In this document: piece after piece, positions 7,123-16,606 of the stretch
Position numbering within the stretch: the stretch's first letter is position 1
Layout: each line of letters begins with the position of its first letter
NCBI GenBank assembly: GCA_016875915.1
Contig: VGOM01000006.1
Location: 23,883-87,882 of the forward strand
Direction of reading: 5' to 3'
DNA length: 64,000 nucleotides
Source: Chloroflexota bacterium
GTDB lineage: Bacteria; Chloroflexota; Dehalococcoidia; UBA2247; RBG-13-53-26
Notes under the pieces: generated by a model
The model's database searches: none
Seen by the model: only the letters and a program-made list of their open reading frames with translations
Told to the model about the DNA's origin: nothing
Position numbers and translations under genes: made by a program

Positions 7123-9459
7123 ATGGACATAACGCTGTTCAATGGTTTCGAGGAGGCCAGCTCCTTCGAGAAAGGGGCCCTGATCGCAGTGGTCATCGTG
7201 GCCCTTCTCGGTCTGCTCTACGCTGCCTTCCTGGCCCGTCAGATCATGCGGGAACCCGAGGGCGACGACAAGATGAAGCGTATCGCCAAGGCGATCCGCG
7301 ACGGCGGCAACGCCTACCTGAAGCGGCAGTTCCGGACCATCATCCTGCTCATCTTCGTGCTGGCCGCCTTCGTCTTCGCCACCGGCTGGTTTGCGGGGGG
7401 CGAGTCCGAATACAACAACCCCAAGTGGCTCATCGGCCTGGGCCGTGCCGGGGGCTTCCTTATGGGGGCGCTGTTCTCGGCACTGGTGGGCTACATCGGC
7501 ATGAACATGGCCCTGCGGGGCAACATCCGGGTGGCCCAGGCGTCGCGAACCAGCTTCACCAAGGCTCTCCAGATAGCCTATCGCACAGGCACCATCACCG
7601 GCATGCTCACCGACGGCCTGGGGCTGCTGGGCGGGACGGTGATCTTCCTCATCTTCTTCAGAGACGCTCCGCTGGTACTGCTGGGATTCGGCTTCGGCGG
7701 AACGCTGCTGGCCCTGTTCATGAGGGTGGGCGGCGGCATCTACACCAAGGCCGCCGACGTCGGCGCCGACCTGGTGGGCAAGGTGGAGAAGAACATCCCC
7801 GAGGACGATCCCCGCAATGCCGCGGTGGTCGCCGATCTGGTGGGCGACAACGTGGGCGACTGCGCGGGCATGGCGGCGGACATCTTCGAGTCCTACGAGG
7901 TGACCATCGTCTCGGCCATGATCCTGGGCCTCTTCCTCACCGACGCCACAGGAAGCCTGATCTGGATCGTCTTCCCCCTGCTGGTGCGGGCGGCCGGGGT
8001 GTTCTCCTCTATCATCAGCACCTACTCGGTGCGGGCCCTGCGGGAAGGGGAGAACGCCATGAAGGCCATCCACCGGGGCTACATCCTGGCGGCGATAATG
8101 TCGGTGGTCTCCTTCTTCCTCTTCTCGCACTTCTACTGCCACGATCTGCGCTTCTTCTGGGCCACATCCATCGGGGTGGTCCTGGCCATTGCCATCAACT
8201 ACCTCACCGACTACTACACCGGCACCGACAGGGGTCCAGTGAAGGATATCGCCAAGTCCACCAAGACCGGTCCGGCAACCACCATCCTGAACGGGCTGGG
8301 GGTGGGACTGGAGAGCTCGGTGACGTCAATCATCGTCATCGCCCTGTCCATCATGGCCTCGGCGCTGATCTGGAACAACGGCCTCGACGGCGGGCAGACC
8401 CTGCTCTGCATCTTCTACGGCGTGGCCCTGTGCGGAATCGGACAACTGACGCTGACGGGGAACAACATTTCCATGGATGCCTTCGGTCCGGTGTCCGACA
8501 ACGCCAACGGCATCGGGGAGATGGCGGGACTGGAACCGAAGGCCCGTCAGACCCTGGCCGACCTCGACGCGGTGGGGAACACCACCAAGGCCATCACCAA
8601 GGGCATCGCCATCGCCTCGGCGGTGCTGGCCGCCGTGGCCCTGTTCGCCTCCTTCTACTTCGAGTACGGCGTGGAGCAGATCGACATGATCCAGTGGAAG
8701 GTCTTCGTGGCCTTCCTCATCGGCGGGGCCATCCCCTTCCTGTTCAGCTCGCTGACCATCGCGGCGGTGGGCCGGGCGGCCTACTTCGTAGTCAATGAGG
8801 TCCGCTGGCAGTTCGCCAACATCAAGGGTCTGTGGGAAGGCAAGGCCGATCCGGACTACGAGAAGGTAGTCTCCATCGTCACCGGAGCGGCCCAGAAGGA
8901 ACTGCTCACCCCGGCGCTGCTGGCCATAGTCTCGCCGATAGTCATCGGCTTCCTCTTCGGGCTGGAGGCGCTGGGCGGCTTCCTGGCCGGGGTGATCCTG
9001 GTGGGACAGCTGATGGCGGTTTTCCAGGCCAATGCCGGGGGCGCCTGGGACAATGCCAAGAAGACCATCGAAGACGGTCTGTACGGAGGGAAGGGCTCCG
9101 AGGCCCACAAAGCCAGCGTGGTTGGCGACACCGTGGGCGATCCCCTGAAGGACACCGCCGGGCCGGCGCTGAATCCGCTGATCAAGGTGATCAACCTGGT
9201 GTCAGTCATCGCCGCCTCGATGATGGTGGTCAAGGTTGGCGACGATTGGGTGGACAGAGACAAATCCCCGGCAATCATCGCGGCCATAGTCATCGGCATC
9301 CTGGTCATCGCCGTGTCCCTGTACTTCTCCAAGAGACAGACCTCGTTCGGGCGGGATACCGAAGAGGCGGCGCCGGAGACCGTGTCGTCCGCGGCGGGTC
9401 CGGCGGCTGCTCCCGCCGGTTCAAAGAGCCCGAAGAACCCCAAGAAAGGGAAATCGTAA
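7123..9459 (+). CDS. hppA: Membrane-bound H+-translocating pyrophosphatase (K+-independent type)
   Basis: The product is 778 residues with about 16 membrane segments, the normal length for this family. Family signatures are intact: DVGADLVGKVEKNIPEDDP, the acidic DNVGDCAGMAADIFESYEV motif, and GDTVGDPLKDTAGPALNPLIK near the C-terminus. These residues bind Mg-pyrophosphate and line the ion path. The GNTTKAITKG motif has Lys where K+-dependent enzymes have Ala, so a K+-independent proton pump is predicted from established family knowledge. It couples PPi hydrolysis to ion pumping at the cytoplasmic membrane. The last 40 residues are a Pro/Ala/Lys-rich tail. Confidence 0.96.
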   Translation: MDITLFNGFEEASSFEKGALIAVVIVALLGLLYAAFLARQIMREPEGDDKMKRIAKAIRDGGNAYLKRQFRTIILLIFVLAAFVFATGWFAGGESEYNNPKWLIGLGRAGGFLMGALFSALVGYIGMNMALRGNIRVAQASRTSFTKALQIAYRTGTITGMLTDGLGLLGGTVIFLIFFRDAPLVLLGFGFGGTLLALFMRVGGGIYTKAADVGADLVGKVEKNIPEDDPRNAAVVADLVGDNVGDCAGMAADIFESYEVTIVSAMILGLFLTDATGSLIWIVFPLLVRAAGVFSSIISTYSVRALREGENAMKAIHRGYILAAIMSVVSFFLFSHFYCHDLRFFWATSIGVVLAIAINYLTDYYTGTDRGPVKDIAKSTKTGPATTILNGLGVGLESSVTSIIVIALSIMASALIWNNGLDGGQTLLCIFYGVALCGIGQLTLTGNNISMDAFGPVSDNANGIGEMAGLEPKARQTLADLDAVGNTTKAITKGIAIASAVLAAVALFASFYFEYGVEQIDMIQWKVFVAFLIGGAIPFLFSSLTIAAVGRAAYFVVNEVRWQFANIKGLWEGKADPDYEKVVSIVTGAAQKELLTPALLAIVSPIVIGFLFGLEALGGFLAGVILVGQLMAVFQANAGGAWDNAKKTIEDGLYGGKGSEAHKASVVGDTVGDPLKDTAGPALNPLIKVINLVSVIAASMMVVKVGDDWVDRDKSPAIIAAIVIGILVIAVSLYFSKRQTSFGRDTEEAAPETVSSAAGPAAAPAGSKSPKNPKKGKS

Positions 9460-9508
9460 CAGAGGCCACCAGAGCACGGATTCTGCAGACAGGCAAGGGA
9501 AACCGAAG

Positions 9509-9536
9509 GGACTGAGAGGCTGCGGCCTCTCAGTCC
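9509..9536 (+). terminator. Hairpin terminator after hppA
   Basis: GGACTGAGAGGC, loop TGCG, GCCTCTCAGTCC form a perfect 12-bp stem 50 bp after the hppA stop. There is no uridine run behind it, so it may act as an mRNA-stabilising or weak termination hairpin. Confidence 0.6.
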
Positions 9537-9615
9537 ATGTTCAAGGGCCGGTCAACCCGCCTGTCTATCCCCACAGGCGACCACCCGCACCCGATTCGCC
9601 CACCCGGTCAAGACC

Positions 9616-10854
9616 ATGATATCGCTGGTCGTCCTGCTGCTGGTCTTCCTGCTCATCGCAGTCCGTCAGGTGGGCCGGATAAGGCTGCCGATCTGGCAGA
9701 TCATGCTGCTGGGCGCCGTGGCGGTCCTGGCGACAGGGCAGATCTCTCCGATTGAGGCCCTCGAGGCGGTCAACCCAGACGTGATGCTCTTCCTCTTCGG
9801 GATGTTCGTGGTGGGGGAGGCCCTGGAGGAGAGCGGCTACCTGTCCCATCTTTCGCACCGTCTGTTCGGCAGGGCCCGCACCCTGGACGGCCTGGTGCTG
9901 CTCATCCTGTTCGGCATGGGAACCCTCTCGGCATTCCTGATGAACGACACCCTGGCCATCGTGGGCACACCGGTGGCGCTGGCCCTGGCTGCGAAGTTCA
10001 AGGCCGACCGCAAGGTCCTGCTGCTGGCGCTGGCCTTTGCCGTGACCATCGGCAGCGTGATGAGTCCCATCGGCAACCCGCAGAACCTGCTGGTGGCCAT
10101 GAACGGTGACATCACCAATCCCTTCGTCACCTTCCTGAGATACCTCTTCCTGCCAACGATGATCTGCCTGCTGCTGGCCTACCTGCTGCTGCGACTGAAC
10201 TTCCGGGCGGACTTCCGGAGCCGGTCACCGGGCTGGCGCGAGGAGTCGATATCCGATCCGAAGCTGGCCCTTCTCTCCCAGGTTTCCCTGGCCCTGCTGA
10301 TAACCCTGGTGCTGGCCAAGATAGTCACGGTGTTCGCCGGACTGAACATAGACTTCCGGCTGACCTACATCGCCCTGGCCAGCGCCGCGCCCATTCTCAT
10401 GTTCAGTCGCAAGAGGCTGACGCTGGTCAGGGATATCGACTGGCCGACACTTGTCTTCTTCGCGGCCATGTTCATCCTGATGGAGGCCGTGTGGAACTCC
10501 GATGTCCTACAAAGGGCGCTGGACTCGGCGCTGCCCCACATGACCTCGCTGGGCATGATCCTGGTGGTGAGCATCGTCCTGAGCCAGTTCATCTCCAACG
10601 TGCCGCTGGTGGCCCTCTACCTGCCCATGCTGATGGAGATCGGGGTGTCCACCAGGCAGTTGATGGCCCTGGCGGCGGGAAGCACCATCGCCGGCAATCT
10701 GTCCATCCTGGGAGCAGCCAGCAACGTGATCATCATCCAGAACGCGGAGGCGAAGTCAGACCAGACCCTGACCTTCTGGGATTTCGTGAAGGTGGGACTG
10801 CCGCTCACCGTGGTCTGCGGCGGGGTCTACTGGCTGTTCCTGACCTTCGTCTGA
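9616..10854 (+). CDS. ArsB/NhaD-superfamily anion or Na+/H+ transporter
   Basis: The product is 412 residues with about 11 hydrophobic segments. The fold is indicated by an inverted repeat of SPIGNPQNLLVA (residues 151-163) and AGSTIAGNLSILGAASNVII near residues 355-375; the paired G-N-P-Q-N and A-S-N hairpins are typical of the ion transporter superfamily that includes ArsB, NhaD, CitT and SLC13. The substrate cannot be read from sequence; arsenite, dicarboxylate and sodium are all possible. There is no arsenic-resistance gene nearby. The start at 9616 lacks a strong ribosome binding site. Confidence 0.82.
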   Translation: MISLVVLLLVFLLIAVRQVGRIRLPIWQIMLLGAVAVLATGQISPIEALEAVNPDVMLFLFGMFVVGEALEESGYLSHLSHRLFGRARTLDGLVLLILFGMGTLSAFLMNDTLAIVGTPVALALAAKFKADRKVLLLALAFAVTIGSVMSPIGNPQNLLVAMNGDITNPFVTFLRYLFLPTMICLLLAYLLLRLNFRADFRSRSPGWREESISDPKLALLSQVSLALLITLVLAKIVTVFAGLNIDFRLTYIALASAAPILMFSRKRLTLVRDIDWPTLVFFAAMFILMEAVWNSDVLQRALDSALPHMTSLGMILVVSIVLSQFISNVPLVALYLPMLMEIGVSTRQLMALAAGSTIAGNLSILGAASNVIIIQNAEAKSDQTLTFWDFVKVGLPLTVVCGGVYWLFLTFV

Positions 10855-10901
10855 AGGCAGGGGAGCGGGGGTCCGCGGTCACCGGCGTGGAAGCGCCGGA
10901 C

Positions 10902-11585
10902 CTAGCTGCGGATGTGGTACTCCGTGAGAAGGTAGTTCTCGATCACCGACAGGTCGAGGAACTTGTTGGCATGAAGGCCGACCCGGATCATGTTGGGGAT
11001 GAAATGGAGCAGGCCGCCGAAGTAACGGACCGGATTGGTGACGTCCCGGCGGGCCCGGACATGCTCCTCCACGATGCCGTCGAACGCGGGGGAGCCCTCG
11101 ACAACCGCCGATTCCACCACGTTGCGGATGTAGTTCCACAGGGGATGGATCCGCACGGCCATGGGGGTGTGATGGCCGAACCACTCATCCATGAACTGCT
11201 TGTGGTGCAGGCGGGCGTTCCGCTTCATGATGGTCAACATGACCATGCCCGGTGAGGCCTCACCATCCTTCCAGTCCTTGCGGTAGGCCACCGGCGTGGA
11301 TTCGGCCACCTGGTAGCCGAACACCTTCCAGTCCAGGCCGGCCACCTCCGATTGCCACTGATGCGCCCGGTCATCCCAGCCGTCCCAGATGGATATCATG
11401 GCCAGTCCGGTCCGTTTCAGGGGCATGACGGCGAACCTGGGCAGCTTCGGCTCGGTCAGGTCGAGCTTCAGCTTCTGCGGGTCCAGGGCGAGCAACCGGG
11501 GCACCAGCGTATCGAACAGGCGCGACTTGAAGGCTGCCCTGTCAACGGCTTCCGGGCTGTGGATGAGGAAAATGTACTTCGTCAC
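10902..11585 (-). CDS. EthD-domain protein
   Basis: The product is 227 residues with the ferredoxin-like EthD fold in two halves. The second half carries the family's HHKQFMDEWFGHHTPMAVRI segment and a pocket-lining LWNYIRNVV strand. EthD proteins are small dimeric alpha/beta-barrel proteins, some linked to ether or polyketide metabolism; function here is unknown. Translation starts at GTG 11585, with GGAGGG six bases upstream. It is followed 47 bp upstream in transcription order by the cupin gene. Confidence 0.75.
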   Translation of the reverse strand: MTKYIFLIHSPEAVDRAAFKSRLFDTLVPRLLALDPQKLKLDLTEPKLPRFAVMPLKRTGLAMISIWDGWDDRAHQWQSEVAGLDWKVFGYQVAESTPVAYRKDWKDGEASPGMVMLTIMKRNARLHHKQFMDEWFGHHTPMAVRIHPLWNYIRNVVESAVVEGSPAFDGIVEEHVRARRDVTNPVRYFGGLLHFIPNMIRVGLHANKFLDLSVIENYLLTEYHIRS

Positions 11586-11632
11586 GGTTCCCTCCGGCCA
11601 CTGCGGTCAGGATCGCTGACCCAGTGCAGCTA

Positions 11633-11983
11633 TCACTCGTACTCCACCGGAACAGCGCAGATCATGACCAGGCGCTCGGTCGGGGACTGGTTGCGGTACT
11701 GGTGTTTCTCATGGGGCAGGATCAGGGCGAAGTCCCCCTTCTTGATGGGCCGTGTCTGGCCGTCCTCCCTGACAATGACCCCCTGGCCCTCGATGACGTA
11801 GTTGATGTGCTCGTTGGGATGGGTGTGGAACGGGGTGTGGCCGCCGGGCTCGAAGGTGAACACCCGAAAGGAGAACGAGGGCGAGCCATCGGTCCTGGAG
11901 ACGGGGATCTGTTTGGCGATGCCCGAGGCACCCTCCATGTTCACAGCGGCCTTCTCCACCCTGTCCAGAGGCACAACCTTCAT
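11633..11983 (-). CDS. Cupin-domain protein
   Basis: The product is 116 residues and forms a single cupin barrel. Motif 1 reads GGHTPFHTHPNEHINYVIEGQG (His, His, Glu or Asn ligands), and motif 2 contains LPHEKHQYRN. This arrangement usually binds one divalent metal and serves as a sugar isomerase, dioxygenase or ligand sensor; the reaction is not identifiable. Its ATG follows the TAG of the AlkD-like gene with no gap, so the two are translated from one message. Confidence 0.85.
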   Translation of the reverse strand: MKVVPLDRVEKAAVNMEGASGIAKQIPVSRTDGSPSFSFRVFTFEPGGHTPFHTHPNEHINYVIEGQGVIVREDGQTRPIKKGDFALILPHEKHQYRNQSPTERLVMICAVPVEYE

Positions 11984-12673
11984 CTAGGATCCTCCTCTCT
12001 TCAGCCTGGCCTGAACAGCCTGGCCCTCCAGTTCCCTGATGGCGTCGGCGGCGATCCAGCGAGCGGCCCTGGAGTCCAGACGCTGGATCTCCCGGGCCAC
12101 GGCGATGGACTCCCTGTTGAGGCGGGGGTTCCTCTTGCCGATGTTCCGCAGGGCCCAGTTGACCGCCTTCTTGACGTAGTTGCGCTCGTCGGTGGCCCCT
12201 CGGACTATCAGCGGGAAGATCTCGGTGAACCGGTCGTCCCCGGCCTTCTTGTCGTGCCAGGCCAGGCACGCCATCAGGGCGAAGGCGGCCCTCTTGACGA
12301 ACTCCTCCTCCCGCTCAGACCAGTCGGCTATCTTCTTCCAGACGAAGGGGGCTTTCTCGAAGAGATTGTCACAGACCTGGTCGCAGACGTCCCAGGAGTC
12401 GAAGTCCTTCACCCATGCCTCCATCTGGGCCTCAGTCAGCCTGGCGGGATCGTCCACCATGGAGGCCAGGATGCGGGCATCGGCGATGCCGGTCCGCCAC
12501 AGGCCAAGGGCCAGTCGGTGATCCCGGCCCAACTCCCGGGCCAGCTTCCTCAGCTCAGGTATGGACACGCCCAACCGGCGGTCAACGCTGATGCCGTACC
12601 GGGCCATGCCCCCCAGTTGATCGGGCCGGGCCCGGGCCTTGAGCTTGTCGACTACCTCCGTCACTGACGACAT
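11984..12673 (-). CDS. AlkD-like DNA alkylation repair HEAT-repeat protein
   Basis: The product is 229 residues, all helical. It begins with MSSVTEVVDKLKARARPD and contains GVSIPELRKLARELG and the SWDVCDQVCDNLF and NYVKKAVNWALRNIGKRN segments typical of AlkD-type HEAT-repeat glycosylases. These remove N3- and N7-alkylpurines from DNA. The open frame runs to 12769, but ATG 12673 has AGGTC upstream and avoids overlap with the YdeI-family gene. It is directly followed by the cupin gene. Substrate range is inferred from family. Confidence 0.85.
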   Translation of the reverse strand: MSSVTEVVDKLKARARPDQLGGMARYGISVDRRLGVSIPELRKLARELGRDHRLALGLWRTGIADARILASMVDDPARLTEAQMEAWVKDFDSWDVCDQVCDNLFEKAPFVWKKIADWSEREEEFVKRAAFALMACLAWHDKKAGDDRFTEIFPLIVRGATDERNYVKKAVNWALRNIGKRNPRLNRESIAVAREIQRLDSRAARWIAADAIRELEGQAVQARLKRGGS

Positions 12674-12680
12674 GGCTGAC

Positions 12681-13259
12681 CTATCTATGGCTGACTGGCC
12701 TCTTCTTGGCTTCGACGACCCTGACGGTCTCGGCAATGCGCTTCTGCCTGGTGGGGTCGGTCTTGGCACTGTTAATCCAGTGGAGGTACTGCTTCCTCAG
12801 TGAGGGAACCAGCTTCTCGAAGTCGGCCGGCGTCATCCCGTTCGCCTGTAACGCCGCGCCCAGATCGGGGGGAATGGAGGTGACGTCCTCCCGCAGCGCG
12901 GCCCGGTCCCACTCCCCGTTCTCCCTGGCCTCTCTCACCCTGGCCAGCCCGGCTGCGGTCATCCGGCCCTGCTCGATCATCCGCTGGACCCTGGCCTTGT
13001 TCGATTCCGACCAGATGCTGCCCCGCCGCCGGGGAGTGAATCTGAGGATATGCTTCTGATCATCGATCCGCCTCAACTTGCCGTCTATCCAGCCGAAGCA
13101 GAGGGCTTCCTCCGCCGCATCATCGAGGGAGAGGCCCGGCCGGGCCAGATGCTTCTTGTAGAGCACCAGCCAGACCTCTTTCTCTGCGGTGTGGTGTTGC
13201 TCCAGCCAGGCCCGCCAGCCGGCTCTGTTCTTCACCTGCAGGGGGCTGTTCATGTCCAT
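12681..13259 (-). CDS. YdeI/OmpD-associated family protein
   Basis: The product is 192 residues. Signatures of the family are SRAGWRAWL-like N-terminus, EEALCFGWIDGKLRRIDDQK, FTPRRRGSIWSESNKARV and the C-terminal KQYLHWINSAKTDPTRQKRI segment. Members are cytoplasmic proteins of unknown biochemical role, sometimes reported near stress genes. It lies 8 bp ahead of the AlkD-like gene on the same strand, so YdeI, AlkD-like and cupin genes probably form one transcript. Confidence 0.85.
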   Translation of the reverse strand: MDMNSPLQVKNRAGWRAWLEQHHTAEKEVWLVLYKKHLARPGLSLDDAAEEALCFGWIDGKLRRIDDQKHILRFTPRRRGSIWSESNKARVQRMIEQGRMTAAGLARVREARENGEWDRAALREDVTSIPPDLGAALQANGMTPADFEKLVPSLRKQYLHWINSAKTDPTRQKRIAETVRVVEAKKRPVSHR

Positions 13260-13354
13260 CCCGCACGTCCCCCGGATGGGAATCCCGGCCCACAGTATAC
13301 CCCAGAAGATGCTGGCGCGGCGATCGGGGCAGCCTTGGGGGGTCGCGAAGGCCT

Positions 13355-16300
13355 TCAGGCAGTGAGATCGATGACCTTCCCGGGTTGGACGAAGACCAGC
13401 CGGAGTTGAATCCTGGTCGGCTTGAGGCGAAGGATCTGCGACAGGGCATCCCGGTAGAGGACCATCTGGGGACGGTAGCGTTCCGCCAGTGCGGCCGGAT
13501 CGGCGCCGTCGGCCACCTCATCGCTCTTGAAATCGAGTATGGTGGCCCGCAGCGGAATCCCCGCTTCGTTCCGCTCCGTCACCACGCGGTCGAAGGTCCC
13601 CGACACCCAGCGGTTGCCGAGCACCGTCTCGAAGTCCTTCTCCTGCCACAGCCAGACATTGCCCCGGGGCTTGGATAGTGCCTGGAGGATCTCGGGCAGG
13701 GCGACGGCCCGGCGGAACAGCCCCTCCACCCGCCCCCGCAGCTCCTCCGTCAGGGCGGTTGTCTTGCTCCACTGGCGGACCATCTCATCCGTATCCATCT
13801 CGCCAAGCCAGGATACCCTTCGAAACAGCTCATGGATGGCCGTGCCCAGATCCAGGCTGTCCTTGGCCTCGGGGGCGAAGAGCCAGCCCGCCTTGCGCTC
13901 GATATCGGCGCTCCTGGAGGGCTGAACATGGACCAGCCGCCGCCTGTGCGACGGCCTGCGCCGGAAGTCGGCCGGCAGCTCCGCCGGCAGGGCAGCCGCC
14001 ACAGATGGCGCAGGCTCGGGGGCAGCCAGGTACCAGTGGCGCTCCCCCGTCTCGTAGAGGCAGGTGAACTCCTCGCCGGCGATGTTGACCGGGCGGCCGC
14101 TGACCGGCCGGGGGTCACCGGCAAGCTGCTGCTTGACGAAGGCCGCCGGGCTGAACAGGGTGGAGGTCCGGCCGGGGAAGGCGGTGATTATGTAAAGACC
14201 CTTCCTGGCCCTGGTCATGCCCACGTAGAGGAGGCACAGGGCATCGAAGGCGGTCGTCTCGTCGCCGGCCTGGAGTTCCCCCTTCAGGACGGCATCCTGC
14301 TGGGCCACCAGGCGCCGGGGCATGACCAGGGCCCAGGCCGGCCTGCCGGTGATCTCATTCCGGGCGACGGCGAAGTCGACCGGGCCGGCAGCCATGTTGC
14401 CTGTCTGCAGGTCCGGGAGGATGACAACGTCGAATCCCAGGCCCTTGGACTGGTGAATGGTCATGACCCGGACGGCATCGTCGCTGGCCAGGTCGTGGAT
14501 CTCATAGCCGTCGATGAAGCGGAGGAACTCGTTGCAGTCCCGGCTGTCCGTCCCGTCGAACTCGATGGCGGCGTTGATCAGCTCGTTCAGCCTCTTCCGC
14601 CCGAACTCATCCAGGGGATGCCGGGCGTCAAGCCTGCCGCCCCAGGTACGGATGAGGGACTGGAAGCCCTCGGACTGTATCTGGCGGAGCAGCAGCGGAG
14701 GCAGGCTGCCCCGGCTCAGCCGCTCCCCGGCCAGGGAGCCGCCGAGGGGGCTCATCTGGAGGTGCCGCCAGGCAAGGGTATCCCCCGGATGCGCAGCGAA
14801 CTTCACCAGCGAGAGCAGGGCGGCCACCACGGGGTTGTCCTTGATGGAGGCCCTGCCTTCATGGACGATGCGCATGCCGCCGCATTCGCGGCGGAGGAAG
14901 TCCACCAGTTCGTTGCCGCTCTTGTTGGTGCGGACCAGGACCGCCGCCGACAGCCTCCGCCCGGGGGGATCGATCTCCTGGAGGAGGCGGGCCACAGCGC
15001 GGTAGCGGTCTTCGTCGCCGGGCTTGGTCCGGCCTTCATCACAGGGCGGCTCCAGGACGGCAACGCAGCCGTGGTCGGGGACCTTGCCCTTCTCACAGCG
15101 ATGGACCTGCCACAGGCTCTGCCACTGGGCCACCGCCCCTGCGGGGAGCGGGTCCGCCGAAATCGCCCCGAAGACATTGTTCACGGCGTCGATGACGGCC
15201 TGACAGGAACGATAGGAGGTGGCCAGGTGGTCCAGCTGGATGTGCTCCCTGTACCGGGCCAGCACCTGGCTGAACAGCCGGGCGTTGCCGCCCCGCCACC
15301 CGTAGATGGCCTGCTTGGCATCGCCGACGTAGAAGAAGCTGCGCCGTCCGCTGTCGTCCTGCAGGATTTCATCGGCCAGGTTGCTGAGGACCTCCCACTG
15401 GAGATCGCTGGTATCCTGGAACTCGTCCAGCAGCCAGTGGTCCAGCCGGCAGTCCAGGCGGTAGTCGATGTACAGTCGCGCCTCCGCAGAGGGCAGGCGG
15501 CTGAGCAGCGCCCCTCCGCTGTAGCGGTTCCCCGCGGTGAGCAGGTACTGGACGTCAGTGAAGGTGAGCCTGCCCTGCCGCCGCAGCAGGCTGTCGTAGA
15601 ACCGCTCGTAGAGGTCCAGAACCTGGTATATGCCCCGGGTCTTCTCCACGGCCACGCTGAGCTCGGTCTTCATGATGTGGGCCACCAGGGTCAGGGCCAG
15701 GCGGCATTCCTGGGGCGACAGATGGCAGGTGCCGCCATCGGTCTTGACCGTGCAGTCGCCCCTCCTCAGGGCATCAGCCAGAGGGGCCAGCCTGCCGAAG
15801 AGGTACTCCATCTCCCTCTTCCAGGCTGAACCGGTGCCGAAATCGCGGGCGGCCTCAATGAAGGTGATCCAGCGGTGCATCATCTTGTCGGAGAGGCCGT
15901 CCCCGCGGAGCAACCCCTCCAGCTCGCCGGCCGCCGACTTCACATCTCCGTCGGCTTTCAGCCAGAACGACCCCTCGGGCCAGATGGTCCGCTCGTCCCC
16001 CCAGGCCGCCGGCTCGGGGAGGACCTGATAGTGTCCGTGGTAGCCGCCGATCAGCCGGTCGAACCTGTCGGCCAGTCCCTTCTCCTCCCTGCCGAAGGTA
16101 GCCTGCTTGAAGGCCCGGAGGAACTGGCGGCGCACCGCCGGGTCCGCCTGGCGGCGGTTGAAGGCCCGGGCCAGCACCTCCTGCTGAGCACCGGAGGCCG
16201 TCCCGCTGTCCTCCACCAGCTGGAAGCGGGGGGGGATGCCCAGTTCCATGGGGAAGGCCTGGGCCACGCCCACGGTGAAGCTGTCGATGGTGCTGATGCG

Positions 16301-16606
16301 CAGGGACTGAAGGCTCTGCATCAGCTCCCGGAGGATGGCTAGGAAATCGCTCTGCGTCATCCCGGGTCTGCCGATGAGTCCGCCGGTCTGAGCCGCCTGC
16401 TCCGGGGCGGCGGCCGCTTTGCAGAGGTGCTCCACGATGGAGTCGAAGATCTCCCCGGCGGCCTTCCGGGAGAAGGTCAGGGCGATGATCCGCTCCGGCT
16501 TCACCCCCCGGGCCATCAGCTCGATGTAGCGGTGGGCCAGCTGAAAGGTCTTGCCCGACCCTGCCGAGGCGGAGATGGCCTTGTGGCCAATGCCTTCCAT
16601 GGTCAT
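13355..16606 (-). CDS. AddA/RecB-like helicase-nuclease
   Basis: The product is 1083 residues. Superfamily 1A helicase motifs are visible: Walker A ASAGSGKT (13-20), LTFSRKAAGE, Walker B LLDEFQDTSD, VGDAKQAIYGWRGG, and motif VI LLYVGMTRARKGLY. The C-terminal 200 residues carry a RecB-type nuclease with GTAIHELFRRV and the catalytic ILDFKS motif. It would pair with the AddB-like protein to unwind and trim double-strand DNA ends for recombination. Its ATG overlaps the TGA of the AddB-like gene by four bases, so the subunits are co-translated. Chi-recognition cannot be read here. Confidence 0.9.
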   Translation of the reverse strand: MTMEGIGHKAISASAGSGKTFQLAHRYIELMARGVKPERIIALTFSRKAAGEIFDSIVEHLCKAAAAPEQAAQTGGLIGRPGMTQSDFLAILRELMQSLQSLRISTIDSFTVGVAQAFPMELGIPPRFQLVEDSGTASGAQQEVLARAFNRRQADPAVRRQFLRAFKQATFGREEKGLADRFDRLIGGYHGHYQVLPEPAAWGDERTIWPEGSFWLKADGDVKSAAGELEGLLRGDGLSDKMMHRWITFIEAARDFGTGSAWKREMEYLFGRLAPLADALRRGDCTVKTDGGTCHLSPQECRLALTLVAHIMKTELSVAVEKTRGIYQVLDLYERFYDSLLRRQGRLTFTDVQYLLTAGNRYSGGALLSRLPSAEARLYIDYRLDCRLDHWLLDEFQDTSDLQWEVLSNLADEILQDDSGRRSFFYVGDAKQAIYGWRGGNARLFSQVLARYREHIQLDHLATSYRSCQAVIDAVNNVFGAISADPLPAGAVAQWQSLWQVHRCEKGKVPDHGCVAVLEPPCDEGRTKPGDEDRYRAVARLLQEIDPPGRRLSAAVLVRTNKSGNELVDFLRRECGGMRIVHEGRASIKDNPVVAALLSLVKFAAHPGDTLAWRHLQMSPLGGSLAGERLSRGSLPPLLLRQIQSEGFQSLIRTWGGRLDARHPLDEFGRKRLNELINAAIEFDGTDSRDCNEFLRFIDGYEIHDLASDDAVRVMTIHQSKGLGFDVVILPDLQTGNMAAGPVDFAVARNEITGRPAWALVMPRRLVAQQDAVLKGELQAGDETTAFDALCLLYVGMTRARKGLYIITAFPGRTSTLFSPAAFVKQQLAGDPRPVSGRPVNIAGEEFTCLYETGERHWYLAAPEPAPSVAAALPAELPADFRRRPSHRRRLVHVQPSRSADIERKAGWLFAPEAKDSLDLGTAIHELFRRVSWLGEMDTDEMVRQWSKTTALTEELRGRVEGLFRRAVALPEILQALSKPRGNVWLWQEKDFETVLGNRWVSGTFDRVVTERNEAGIPLRATILDFKSDEVADGADPAALAERYRPQMVLYRDALSQILRLKPTRIQLRLVFVQPGKVIDLTA

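Noticed and set aside
13832..15829. Long open frame on the plus strand (665 codons)
   Set aside because: It is antisense to the AddA-like gene, follows its codon pattern, and the product is Gly/Pro-rich without a fold.
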